This document shows, one piece after another, positions 36,015 to 48,000 of a DNA stretch of 64,000 nt (positions are counted from its first letter, which is position 1; each line of letters starts with the position of its first letter). The DNA comes from Pleodorina starrii. Lineage: Eukaryota; Chlorophyta; Chlorophyceae; Chlamydomonadales; Volvocaceae. Both the position numbers and the translations under genes were made by a program. Below the pieces are notes generated by a model, which ran no database searches, was not told the origin of the DNA, and worked only from the letters and a program-made list of their open reading frames with translations. The stretch is taken from assembly GCA_030267565.1 (NCBI GenBank), contig BRXU01000003.1, forward strand, positions 744,001 through 808,000, written 5' to 3'.

Positions 36015-39000
36015 CTAAGCCCGACCTCGCCTACTCGCGCAACCGTGTCTCCGTGTCACGCGTCCCGGGAGCGACCGCCAGACCGTAAGTACGGCAGATT
36101 TTTTGTCGTACAGACACGCTGCTGATTTGGCGGGGCCCTTGGCCCGGTGTGGGGTTTGGCGCCGTTGCAGCGCTGTGGAGACCACCCTGGTGCAGTACAG
36201 TACGGCACCCGAGGTTTTTTTTGCACGCGACGATTGAGCCGGCAGGCTGTCTCCTAGGCCCGGGGGCCGGCTGGGGCGCCCCTGATCGGGGGAAGTTGGG
36301 AGCTGATCCAATCCACAGAGGCGCTTACCATGGGCGGATGGCCTTGCGAGCGGGCGGGCATCTCCAGCCCTGGCTTGGCTGGCCTCCTGCTCTGTTTTCG
36401 CTAATGCTGGGTACCACACAGTGGGCTATGCTACAATGGCCGCCAGATCCCAGGAAAGGTCGAGCCAGCTGGCCGGCTGCTGCTGTCCGTGCACTGCAGC
36501 AGAGTGTTCACTGCAGCAGAGTGTTTGGCGGCCGGTGTGCTCTTCACGGCTGACGCCTTGGTTGGCGGGAGCGACTTCGGTGCGTGTCTAAATGCTGCGT
36601 AATGTGGGTGGGGACGGCGGAAACGGCGTTGCCTTTCGCTGCTGCTGCTGCTATTATTGCCGGTGACCCGCCTCTCGTCCAGGGAGGATGAGTACGACGT
36701 GGGCTATGTGTACGGCCCGGAGGCAACTCACCAGGACATCGCGGCCAGGTCGTTGTTACCGTTGCTGCGCAAGTTCGTTGACGGTTATAACGTCGCGGTG
36801 CTGGCGTTCGGGGCCACAGGTGGGTGGGTGCGGGCAGCGGGGGGGAGGGGGAAGGAGGGAAAGGGGGAGGGGGAGGGGCAACGGTGGAGAGCGGTGGGGG
36901 GCTGCCAAAGTCCTCCAGGAAAAGGGGAGTAGATGAGAGGCCTGGGCCGTATGTCGCCCGTGCAATAAAAAACACACAGCAAAAGGTCCAAGGAAGGTCA
37001 ATCTTACCCGCTCTACTCCGCACGCGATCTACCGAAAGCGCAGAATTTCTGGATTTTGGATTCGTGCTGGATCCACCTTGGGTCCGCGCTGATTCCATTT
37101 AGGATCCGCCCTGGATCCACCCGAGTCCGCGCTGGATCCGCCCTGGATCCGCCCAGGATCCACCCTGTATCTGCCCCGAATTCTCCCCCCCCCCGCTGCA
37201 TACACCTCCGAGATCCTGCCTGAAGCCCCCCCCTCCCACCCGCCTCCCTGGCCCCCACCCCGGCCCTCCCCGGCCCCCCACCCCGGCCCCCCCCGCCTCC
37301 TCGGCCCCCACCCCCCCGCCCACCCCCCCCAGGCAGCGGCAAGACCCAGCTTCTGGAGGGCTCCCAGGGCCGCGACCGCTCCTCCGCTGAGGGCAACGGA
37401 TTGGTCCACATCGCCATCGATGAGCTGTTCAAACTGCTGAGAGAGAAGGCGGTGTACGTAGGTGGGTGGGTGGGGGGGCTGCGGGGATGGGGGTGGGTTG
37501 CGGGGATTGCGGCTGTGGGGTTTGTCCGATGTCCGGCGCGCTGCACTCTGTTCGAATAATGCCGCGTTGCATCGGCCCGGTTATTGATGTGCTCTCTCTC
37601 GCGCGCGCGCGCGCGCGCGTGCGCGCGCGCACAGCCGCCGCCGCCGCCGGCGCCGGATGATGATGCTTGATGGTGCGTCCCGCTGCCGCCCGACATCGAC
37701 ATTGACATTGACATGGTCGCTTCCCCGTCGTGGTTCCTATTCAGGCAACGTGTTGGCTGAGAAGCGCCGTACGACCTCGGCGCGCGCCTTTGACTTCTTC
37801 CTGGAGTCGTCTTTTGTGGAGCTGTACCGCGAGGAAGTGTACGACTTGTACGGCAAGACGCAAGGGTCCCGTACGCCGTTGCAGGTGGGGGGAGTTGGCG
37901 GGGCTGGGCGGGATGACGAGTTGTTACGGCTGTCCGGCGGCCCCTCTCATCTCTCTCACTACCCTCATCCCATCTCCAGACCTCCTCTCCAACATTCCCC
38001 CAGTCCACACGCTCACACACTCCCACACCCCCACACCCCACACCCCAAAAACGAAGAACGGCAAACACCCACATGTATGTGTTTACACACAGGCACACAC
38101 GCAGACACGCACACACGGGTTGGGTGGCTTGGCATACCCCCGCTCCACATCCCCCGTCCCGCCCCACCAACCACCAACCGCCAACCACCGGTATCGTTTT
38201 TACCAACCACTAACCACCTGGTCACGCACCGCCCATCCTTCTTCTCACTGTCACCCATCCATCCACCGACCAGCAGCACTTTCACACTGCGCCCTGATGT
38301 CCTCCCAACCGCCCTTCCAAAAGAAGGGACTGCCCTCCCTGGCCCCCTCCCGACAGCCCAGGGGGCAACACCCACACACCCATACACAGTCCTCCATCCG
38401 CCCTGCTGCCACCCCCACCACCACCTCTACCACCACCACCACTACCACCACCACCCTTCCGCCCCTCCGCCCTTTGCGCCCCGACCCACCTTTGCGCCAC
38501 CACCCCCACCACCCCCCACCCCCACCACCCACCACCCCCACCACCCACCACCGCTTCCCACCACCCCTACCACCCCCCCTCCGCCCTCCCCACCCCCACA
38601 AGCGCAGGTCCACGAGGACGTCACCGAGGGCTATCAGGTCACGGGTCTGGGCCACCGCATCGCCAGGACGGTTTCGGAGCTGCGGGTCGCCTTCAACGAG
38701 GGCAGGTGCAGCAGAGACAACACGGTGAGTGAGCCCCGCAACAACACGGGGGGGGGGAGGGAGGGGGAGTGGGGGCGCATTGAGGGGGGAGCGCACAGAG
38801 GGGGGAGCGCACAGAGGGACGAGGACGAGGGGAGGCAGAGGACGAGGGAAGGCAGGGGGGAGGCAGAGGGGAGGCAGAGGACGAGGACGAGGGAAGGCAG
38901 AGGGGGACGCCCCCGGCCAGGCCATCGAAGCAGCGCAACCACCGCATCATCTTTAACAACCTCACGCTGTGCTGCTGTTCGTTCGCCGCCTTCCACCTCT

Positions 39001-42000
39001 TCCCAGCCGTCCTCCGTCTTTGCGGTGTCACCGGTGATAAGGTTTATATCCCCACCATCCATCCACCCGGCATCCAGCGCACCATCACGCCCCCCCACCC
39101 CCCTCACCCTGCCTCTTCGCTGCCGCTCCCTCCCTCCGCCCCACCCGCCCCACCCCCCACCCACCCGCCCACCCAACCCCCACCCTCACCCACCCACACA
39201 CGCCCACCCTGTCAGCGCGAGGACGTGGGCAGTGTTCACGACCGCGCCGCCGCCATCTTCACCATCCACCTGGCGCAGTTCTCACCGGCGGCGGGGCCGG
39301 GGGAGGAGGACCGCATCCTGGTGAGTGCACACGCACACACGCACACACATACGCGCACACACATATATGCGCAGACGTGAACCCACTTCGGCCTTTTGCT
39401 GTGTACCTTCTGCTTTGTACCCCTACTGAAGACACACCACCGCGCTTCCTTTTCGTGCGCCCTCTTCGCGTTAGTGTGTGTGTGTGTGCCGTCCGCGAGG
39501 ACCGCATGCATGGCGGTCAACGAGCCACCCGCCAGAGTCCGTACCCTTACTCATGCCGTACATGTACCCTGCTCGTTCCCCCCCACGCCCTCCCCCTCGT
39601 CCCTCGTCCCGCAATCTGCTCCGCACCCCACCTTCCCTCCTCCCCCGATCTGATCTCCCCGATCCCCGCGCTCCCCGCGCTCCCTCGCAGATCTCCAAAC
39701 TCCAGTTTGTGGATCTTCCTGGATCCGAGCGCCTGGCGGAAGATCCGGAGATCCTGCGACTTCGAGAAGGTCCCATTCTCAACCGCTCCCTACACGCCCT
39801 GGGAGCCACGCTGCGGGCGCTGGCCGAGGGGCCGGGGGGAGGGCTGGCGCCGGCGGCGGCAGCGGCCGCCGCCGCCGCCGCCGCGGCCTTTGCGGCGCGC
39901 TACGGCGGGTCCGGGCTGTCGCCGGCGGCGGCCACCGCGGCGGCCAAGGCCGGCGGCGGCGGCGGCGCCGCCGGCCTGTCGTACGGCGCCGCCGGATCCG
40001 GAGTTCCGTTCGCCGCTTACGAAGCCAGCGTACTGACCAAGTTGCTGGCGGGTGGGGCCGGGTTTTGGGGTTTTAGCGGTTTTAGAATACGACCAGGTAT
40101 TTTGCGGTATTTGTTTGTGTTGTCTCTTGCCCCATTCCCCCACCCCCTCTAACCCTCTCCACCCTCTCCACCCCCCTCCAACCCCCGTCCACACCACCCG
40201 TGGGTCCACCCCAGATGCGCTGGGCGGCAACTCGCTGTGTCTGCTCGCGGGCACCCTGCGCCAGGCGGATGGGTCCGGGGGCCTGCAGCCGCTCAACACG
40301 CTGCAGTACCTGGCCATAGCGGCGGCGGTGCGCAACTTCCCCATCATAAACCACGGAAGGTGGGGCCGGGAGGGGGAGGGGGATCGGGTTCGGGTGGGAT
40401 GAGATCTTGTGAGATGAGATCTTGAGGTGGGAGATGAGAGGTTGGGATGGGAGATGAGATCTTTAGATGGGATCTTGAGATGGGAGGTTGAGATGGGAGC
40501 TAGAGATGAGATGCGGGAGAGGAGTGGGAGGTGGAGTGTGATGATGTCGCAGCGGTGGACGCGAGGTGCTGGCGGTTTGGCGGTGATGGCGGTTGGGTGC
40601 TTGGGGGGGGGAGGGGTGGCGTGCGGCGAGCAAGCCGGGCGTGAGGCAGGGGCATGCTAATCACAGCTCCGAACCGCACTCCTCAAGCGCGCGTCTCGAC
40701 CGCTGGGAGATTACGGGGAACCACCCACACCACCCACCCACACTCCACCCACCCACCCACACCCCGCTGACACCACCAACACCTCGTTCCCGATACCACC
40801 GCCACATCCACTTCCCTCCACCTCCCTCCACCTCCCGCTCCTCCCGTTCCTTCCTTATCTCCCCTGGGGGGTTGTGTGTGTGTGTGTCTCTGTGTGTCTC
40901 TGTCTCTGTGTGTGTGTGTGTATTTGTGTCTGCAGGTCCCGGGGTTTGGTTCAGAAGCTGAGGTATCGACTGATGGCGGTGGTGGAGGACCGACAGGTAG
41001 GGGGGGTGGGGGGAGTGGGGCGGGTGGGGGGCGGTGCATGGGGTAGGAAGGGTCCCCCAGGCCCCAGCAGGGCCCCCAGGCTCCCTATCTTCCGACCCCG
41101 GGGCTCCCCCACCTCCACCTCCACTCCAGCCCAACCTTATGCCGCCCAGAGCCGCTCCCTCCCAGTCCTCTCCTTCCCACCCCGCACGCCTGACCTCTCA
41201 CCCGCCTTCCCCCCTCCCTCTCCTTCCCACCCCGATCCCCGCATCCGACTACTTCGCTGTGGTTTTGATCTGTTCCTCATCCCCCCAAGCCTCTTTCCCC
41301 CCCACACACACACACACAAGCCTTCCCCCCCATCCCCTCCCCCCCTCAGGCCCTCCGTGACTTGCTCGACTCCACCCCGGCGGAGGGCGACCCCAACTCC
41401 ATGGCGTTGCACATCGCGAAGGTGGCGCTGGGGGGGTTGGGTATGGTTGGGTTGGGGGGGTTGGGTTGGGTTGGAGGGGGTTGGGGGTAGCGCTTTGGCG
41501 GGAAGCTGCTGGGGGTGGGCGGCAGCGGTTAGGCGACGGGGGGCGACGGGCGGAATGGGTTAGGGAAGGGAAGGGGAAGGGACGCGTGCCTGTGCGCTTC
41601 CTGCCTGCGTGGACTCTGCCGTACTCTCGTCCTGCCCCCCTCGTCCTTCCTTATTAACCCTAAAACCCTACCCTACCCCCTCTCCATTCCCCTACCCTAC
41701 CCTACCCTACCCTACCGTACCCTACCCCCGGGCCGATTTCTTTTACCCTACCCCCTCTCCATTCCCTCTCCGCCACCCCCCTCACCACCCGCTCCGCAGC
41801 TCCGAGACCTGGAGGCGCGGTTGTTGGCAGTCCGCTCCGAAAACGCAGAGCTGCGGGAGGAGAAGCAAGCACTGATGGTGAGCTGCGGGTCGAGCCGCCT
41901 ACAGGTGGACCCGGTTTTAGGGTTTTAGGGTTTGGGAATGGTTGTTTGGTGGGGAGAGCGGTGGTCTCGGGCCCGGTCGCGTCGCCCATCCTCACCCCCA

Positions 42001-45000
42001 CGATCCTCCGCTGCTCCGTCTGTGGGGTGTCGGAAGTTGGAACCTCATCGCGTACGGCTATTTTGCCGTATTTGATGCGCCGCCGCCGCCACCCGCACCG
42101 TGCCCCGCCGAAATCCTCGGCTGGGTACCGCCAAGGGGCGACTCCTGGAAACCCAAACACGTTTTCTCTATCCCGCCTCTCATCCCGCCGCCTCGCATCT
42201 TGTTTTTTTGCCACAGGCCCGGCTCCAGAAGCTTCACAAGGTGGGGTGGGGTGGGGTGGGGTGTCATGAAAACGCTACCGGGGCGGGTGGGGCTAGGGCG
42301 GGGGCGGGGGCCAAAACACGCCGTGAGGAACTTGCGACGGGGAAAGGCGATGGGAGGGGAGGGGGGAGGTTCGACGGCGGGGCTTAATCCGGAGGGGTGG
42401 ACAGCGACAAGCGAGTAAACCAGAAGCAGCAGCAACAGCATCTGCCTCTGCAGCAGCAGCAGCAGCAGCAGCAGCAGCGGCCCCAGGGGTAGCATGGCTA
42501 AACCGAAAAGCGCGGTGTGGTGGCGCGGGTGGTGGCCAGGTGGCACGCCTCACATACCTGTACACATACCGGTACCTGTACACATACCTAACACGACACG
42601 CAGCGGCTGGTCAGAGGTGGCACGCTTCTGAACGCCGTGTTGGTGCCAAATCTCACAGAGCCCGGTTCGGCGCCCCTGCATGCCCACAACCCCCCCTTCC
42701 CCCCTCCTCGCCGCCGCCAACCCCTCGTCTGCGCTGTTTGGCTGTCACACACGCAATGCGCCGCGTCGCGCGTCACGTCGCCACACCGCACCGCACCGCA
42801 CCCCCCGCTGACCCATGGGCCGCTTGCGCGTCCCCTTGCGTCCCTTCGTCCGATCCGTCCGTCTGTTGGCTCTCAGGCGGAGGAGGGGGATCTGGAGGAG
42901 AAACAGGAGCTGCAGGTGGGGTGCGTGTGCGTGCGCGTGTGTGTGTATGTGTGTGTGCGTGTTCGTGTGTGTTCGTGTGTGTGGGTGTGTATGTGAAGGG
43001 GGGACCCGGTCAGGGGCGCGTGGGGGTTTAATCACGTATAGGCCGGAGCCCGGCGCGTGGGAGGGGGCCCGGGTGGACTGGAAGCTGGGTAGGATTGCCC
43101 GGTTCCGGAGGAACGGATGTCGTATGCGGTATTGCTTAGGGTAACAAGTGCGCGGCCCTGTGCCCGAAAATGCGTCTACCCGGGATTCGAACCGTGATCT
43201 CAATGATCTCAGTATCTCTCCGCAGCAAGATGTGGAGTCCAGCAGACGGTGTATGCACCTAAGTAATGGGACTACACCACCGATGCTTCCCGATGGGCGA
43301 CCGCTCCGAATCCAGCCCCCGAATCTCCCCGCCGTACTCTCTGCCGTACTCCACGTCGAATTCCCCACCCTACTCTTGGATCGTGATCCCCTGTCGTACT
43401 CCACGCCGGCCCCCAGGAGGCGCTCATTCAGAGTGAGGAGCAGCGGCTGCAGCTGTCCCGCGCGCTGATCGACTTCCAGGTGAGGCGGTTGGGCGGTTAG
43501 TACGACAATTATCCGAACAGGTTGGCCGATCCTGGCTCCCACTTCCCAGTCCCTTGCAGCATGCCCCAGCTGGCTGGCGGAGGCTGTGTGGGCATTTGTT
43601 TGGCGGCTGGTTATGCTTCCCACCAGGGCTTGGCTTCGACCTTTCCCCCCTGTCCCCCGTGTCACTTGGATGTTTATCCTCGGGAAGGGAAAGGGATGGA
43701 GAGGGAAGGAAAGCGACCTAATCCGTGTCCACCTTCTCATCCCACACCCGGCCAACCGACAAGCGTCGCCCGGGGCCCCTCAATCGTCATGTCGTGAACA
43801 TGGCAGCCTTGAGTCCACTCCACACACACATGCATGCATGCATGCATGCATGCATGCATGCATGCATGCGCATGCATGCACCCGCATGCACTGCGTATCT
43901 TGCGTCATTCACGTGTACGACACGTACGGCAGATGGAGTACAACGAGGCGCGGCAGGAGTGGGAGACAGTCAAGTTCGAGCTGGAGAGCAAGCTTATCGA
44001 GGTGGGCGGGGCGGGGCGGGGCGGGGCGGGGCGGGGCGGGGCGGGGCGGGGCGGGGCGGGGCGGGGCGGGGCGGGGCGGGGCGGGGCGGGGCGGGGCGGG
44101 GCGGGGCGGGGCGAACCTTCTTCTGGGCTTAACACCCCCCCTCTTACCGCCACCACCGCGGTGCCCCGCTGCTGCTGCCAGCGGTCGGGCCTGCACCCGC
44201 ATTCGGCAAGGAGCTGCTCGCCCTCCCCCCAGCTGGCTGGGTTCTGGGTCCGTTCGCTGACGCCGTCTCCTTCTCCGCTGCGATATTTTCTTTTTACTCC
44301 CCAGCTGGCGGCCGCCCTGCAAGGCCCCCCCTACCTCCCCCCACCCCCCTACCCCCACCCTAACACCACCCTAACATCACCTCCATACCACCTCCTCCAT
44401 GGGTGCGCTCCCCTTACCTGCCCTTCTGTGCACTCCCCATCTCCCTCCCTGTCTCCCTGGACCCCCTCCTGACCCCCCCCCTCCCCACAGGCTGAGGCTC
44501 GGCGCTCTGAGGCGGTGGATGAGGAGGTGGCGAGGCTGACCCTCGAGCGGGACGAGCTGGCGGCAAAGGTGGGGTACCGGTGGTAATAATGAGGTATAAG
44601 TCCTGTATAAGTAAGAAGTAATGAGTTAGCTTATATCCGCAATGGAGGGATGGTGACGGCGGTAGCATTAGCGAACGGCTGGTTGGTTGGTTGGTTGCTT
44701 GCTTGCTTGCTTGCTTTCCGCGGTCTCGTCTCCGCTCTCGCGGGGCCAGGCGACGCTTGCTGACCAGGGGCCAGGGAGCACGCCTCCCTCCCTCCTCTGC
44801 GGAGAGGAGTTCTGCGGAGACCTCTTGTTGGCGGTTGACACGACGAAGGTCGGTGCGCCGTTGCCGCGGACACTAGGGGGGGCGGGGGAGGATGTTATGG
44901 AGAGAGAGAGAGAGAAGTCGGTCCACACAAGTTCCGCGTGCAGCCTTTCCCCCCCCGTGCCGACGCCCCTTGTGCCCTCGTGGTGCGCCCCTGCATGCGG

Positions 45001-48000
45001 TCGGCTGCCTGCCTGCAGGTTTCGGAGCTGGCTCAGGAGCTCGCCACCCAGCTGGAACCGGAGGCGGGGGAGGGGCCGGGGGAGGGGGAGGTGCGTCGGA
45101 GGAGGCGGCACAGCCCGGGTCTGGGAGCTGGGAACTGGGAACTGGGACGGAGACTCGGGGAGAGGAGGGGAAGGGAAGGGAGGGAGTTTGTCTATGTTGG
45201 TTGTGCTGCGGAACGAGGACTGGGACGGGGGTTAAGAAAGGAACGGGGACGGGGGGGCCATGGAAGGTCTGGGTAGAGGGGAGGGGTTAGGGTGACCCTC
45301 TTGGGAGATTCTTGGGGCCTCTTGCAGCCATGTGCCCCGGTGGGTGGGTGGGCCCCGGTGGGTGGGCCCCGGTGGGTGGGCCCCGGTGGGTGGGGGCCGC
45401 GCCCCCCCCTCACTTCTGAACACACTGAACGCCCGGAGCCTCGGAAACGACCCCATCCCGGCTCGTGCCCCTTCCCTCCAGGAGGAGGAGGAGACAGCGG
45501 CGGCGGCGGAGGGCTTCCGGCGGGGCTCGGAGGCGGGGGAGTTCGCGCCAGGGGAGACGCGGGATGGAGAGGAGGAGGAGGAAGAGGGCGGGGACGCCGA
45601 GCCGGAGCCGGACGCGGACGCGGATCCGGAGGTGGATGCGGAGGAGGATGCTAGGGGGGCCACTCACCGGAGGCAGGCCGCCGCCACCGGCACCAGCGGC
45701 ACGGCAACCGCCAAAGCCCTTCGGGACAAGGTAAGAAAGGGGTGTGCGGGGATTTGCCAGGGAGTGGGGAGTGAGCGGGGTTTGCAGGGGGGGGCGATGT
45801 GTTGGTTGTGGAGAGGGGCGGGTAGGCGTGTGGTGGTGGAAGAGGGGGCTGGGGCCGGTCGTGGCTGGGGCCGGTCGCACAGAAGAAGAACTGCTGCGAA
45901 TTGGTGGGTGCTGTAGTATCTCATGGATGGATGAAAGCGGGGCCTTCCCTGACATCCACCCAGCCATGGGCCTTCTTTGGTGCGTGAGATACAACAGGGA
46001 CAACAGGTGCAGCCCTAGCCTAGCCTGCCTGGCCTAGCCTGGCCTAGCCCAGCCCAGCCTAGCCTAGCCTAGCTAGCCTGGGTGCACACATGTACCAAGT
46101 GTCCGTCCTGCCACGGAAGACAGGCCCGTAACACGGTGGGGTGGGTGCGATGGGCGGTTGGAGGTCTCGGCAACCCCATCCCCCTCCTCCCCTCTCCCCG
46201 GCCCCCCCATGGGCTCCGGCCTATACGTGGATAACCCCCCCTCCCCCCTCCGCGAAATTCTCTTTATACCCCCCCCCCCGCCTCCTCCTCCTGCCCTCCG
46301 CCTCCTCAGGACCGGCGCATATCCGCTCTGCAGTCCGAGCTTGTTGAGGTGGTGGGGGAGCTGGAGGCGCTGCGGAGGGGGGCACTGGGGAACCAGGTGG
46401 CGGCGGATGAGGTGAGGAGGGGGGGAGGAAGAGGGGAGGGGGTAAAAGAACATACCTCGGCGGAGATGGAGACGGCGTTAGCGAACGGACCCGGGGAGGG
46501 GAGGGGGAAGAAGGGGAAGGGGAGGGGGGTTGAGAATGCACTGGAGCGGCGGGAAGGGAGGGAGGAAGGAAACGAAGGATGCGTGATCTGGTTGCCAATG
46601 AGGGGCCTCCATAGGGGGTGAAGGGCGGAGGGGGGAAATAGGTTTGGAAGAGAGGCAAGGACGCGCGGGACAGCTCCGGAAGTGCAAATGGTTTCCGCAG
46701 TGGTCCGCAGTGGTAATGGTTGTTCCGGCCCCGGCCCCGGCCCCGGCCCCGGCCCCGGCCCCGGCCCCGGCCCCGGCCCCGGCCCCGGCCCCGGCCCCGG
46801 CCCCGGCCCCGGCCCCGGCCCCGGCCCCGGCCCCGGCCCCGGCCCCGGCCCCGGCCCCGGCCCCGGCCCCGGCCCCGGCCCCGGCCCCGGCCCCGGCCCC
46901 AGCCCTTCACACCCCTCCCTTCACCTCCTTCCACCTCCCTCCTCTTTATTTCAGGTCCGTGAGGCTTATCGTCGCAAGCTCGAGGCCCTCATGCGCCACT
47001 TGGCCGCACTGGGGCTGTCCGTGTGGGAGGGGGAGGAGGGGGAGGGGGGCGAGGGGGGCAGTGGCTCCCGGAAGCCGCGGGTCACCGCAGAGGCGCTGTT
47101 CCGGGCGCTGCAGAGCCTGGCGGAAGAAAACGTAAAGGCGAGTTGCGGAGGGGGGGGAAGGGAGAGGGGGAAGGGAGGGGGGCGAGGGAGGGGGGCAAGG
47201 GAGGAAGAAGGGGTGACCGGGGTGGGTGGGTGGGTGGGTGGGTGGGTGGGTGGGTGGGAAGTGTGGGTGGGTGGGTGGGTGGGTGATAAGGGTGGGTGGT
47301 AGTAAAGATGAACCTGCAGCGATGGGCCGGGATGGGTGGGTGGTTGGGTCGATGTAGAATGGATGGTGGATCGACGCAAGGGGGTTGGCTTTGGGTGAGC
47401 AGTTTGGGGGAGGGGAGGGGGAAGGGGCTCCCCCTCCCCTCACCACCATGCCTTCGCTGCGGTACCTTCCCCCCTTCCCTCCCTCCAAGCCTCCCTCCCT
47501 CCCCGCCCTCCCCTCCCCTCCCCCCCCGCCAGGTGACTGAGGCCCGAGAGGCGGACATGCGCCACTACACGGACGATGCCATGACTCGACTGGTGGAGCT
47601 CAGGCGCAAGTTCAAGGCGCTGTACGGCGCATACCGGGAGTGAGTATACGACACGTATACGGCAGTACGACAGTACGGTCCAAGCCCGGCAGATATATCA
47701 CGCCATATGGGCTTTATTTATCCTCCTTGTGTGCTGCCCTGCCGCACTTCCCCACCACACATCTCACCACACACGCCAACACCCTAGGCAATAAGCATTT
47801 CCCCAACCCGAATCATCTTCCCTCCCTCCCCTCCCCCCTCCCCCGCCCTCCCCTCCCCTCCCCTCCCCCCTCCCCTCCCCTCCCCCCTCCCCTCCCCTCC
47901 CCCCGCCCCTCCCCTCCCCCCTCCCCTCCCCTCCCCTTCTCTTCCTCCCCTCCCCCTCCCCCCCAGTCTGCGTCATCTGGTTGAGGACCGTTGGCCCGGA

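Noticed and set aside
43163..43285. Functional tRNA gene
   Set aside because: The B box is perfect but the acceptor and T stems do not pair and the A-B spacing is too long; kept only as a tRNA-derived repeat.
46682..47302. Open frames encoding long Gly-Pro or Pro-Arg dipeptide runs
   Set aside because: They are translations of the GGCCCC array, which lies between two kinesin exons and is best read as intron.
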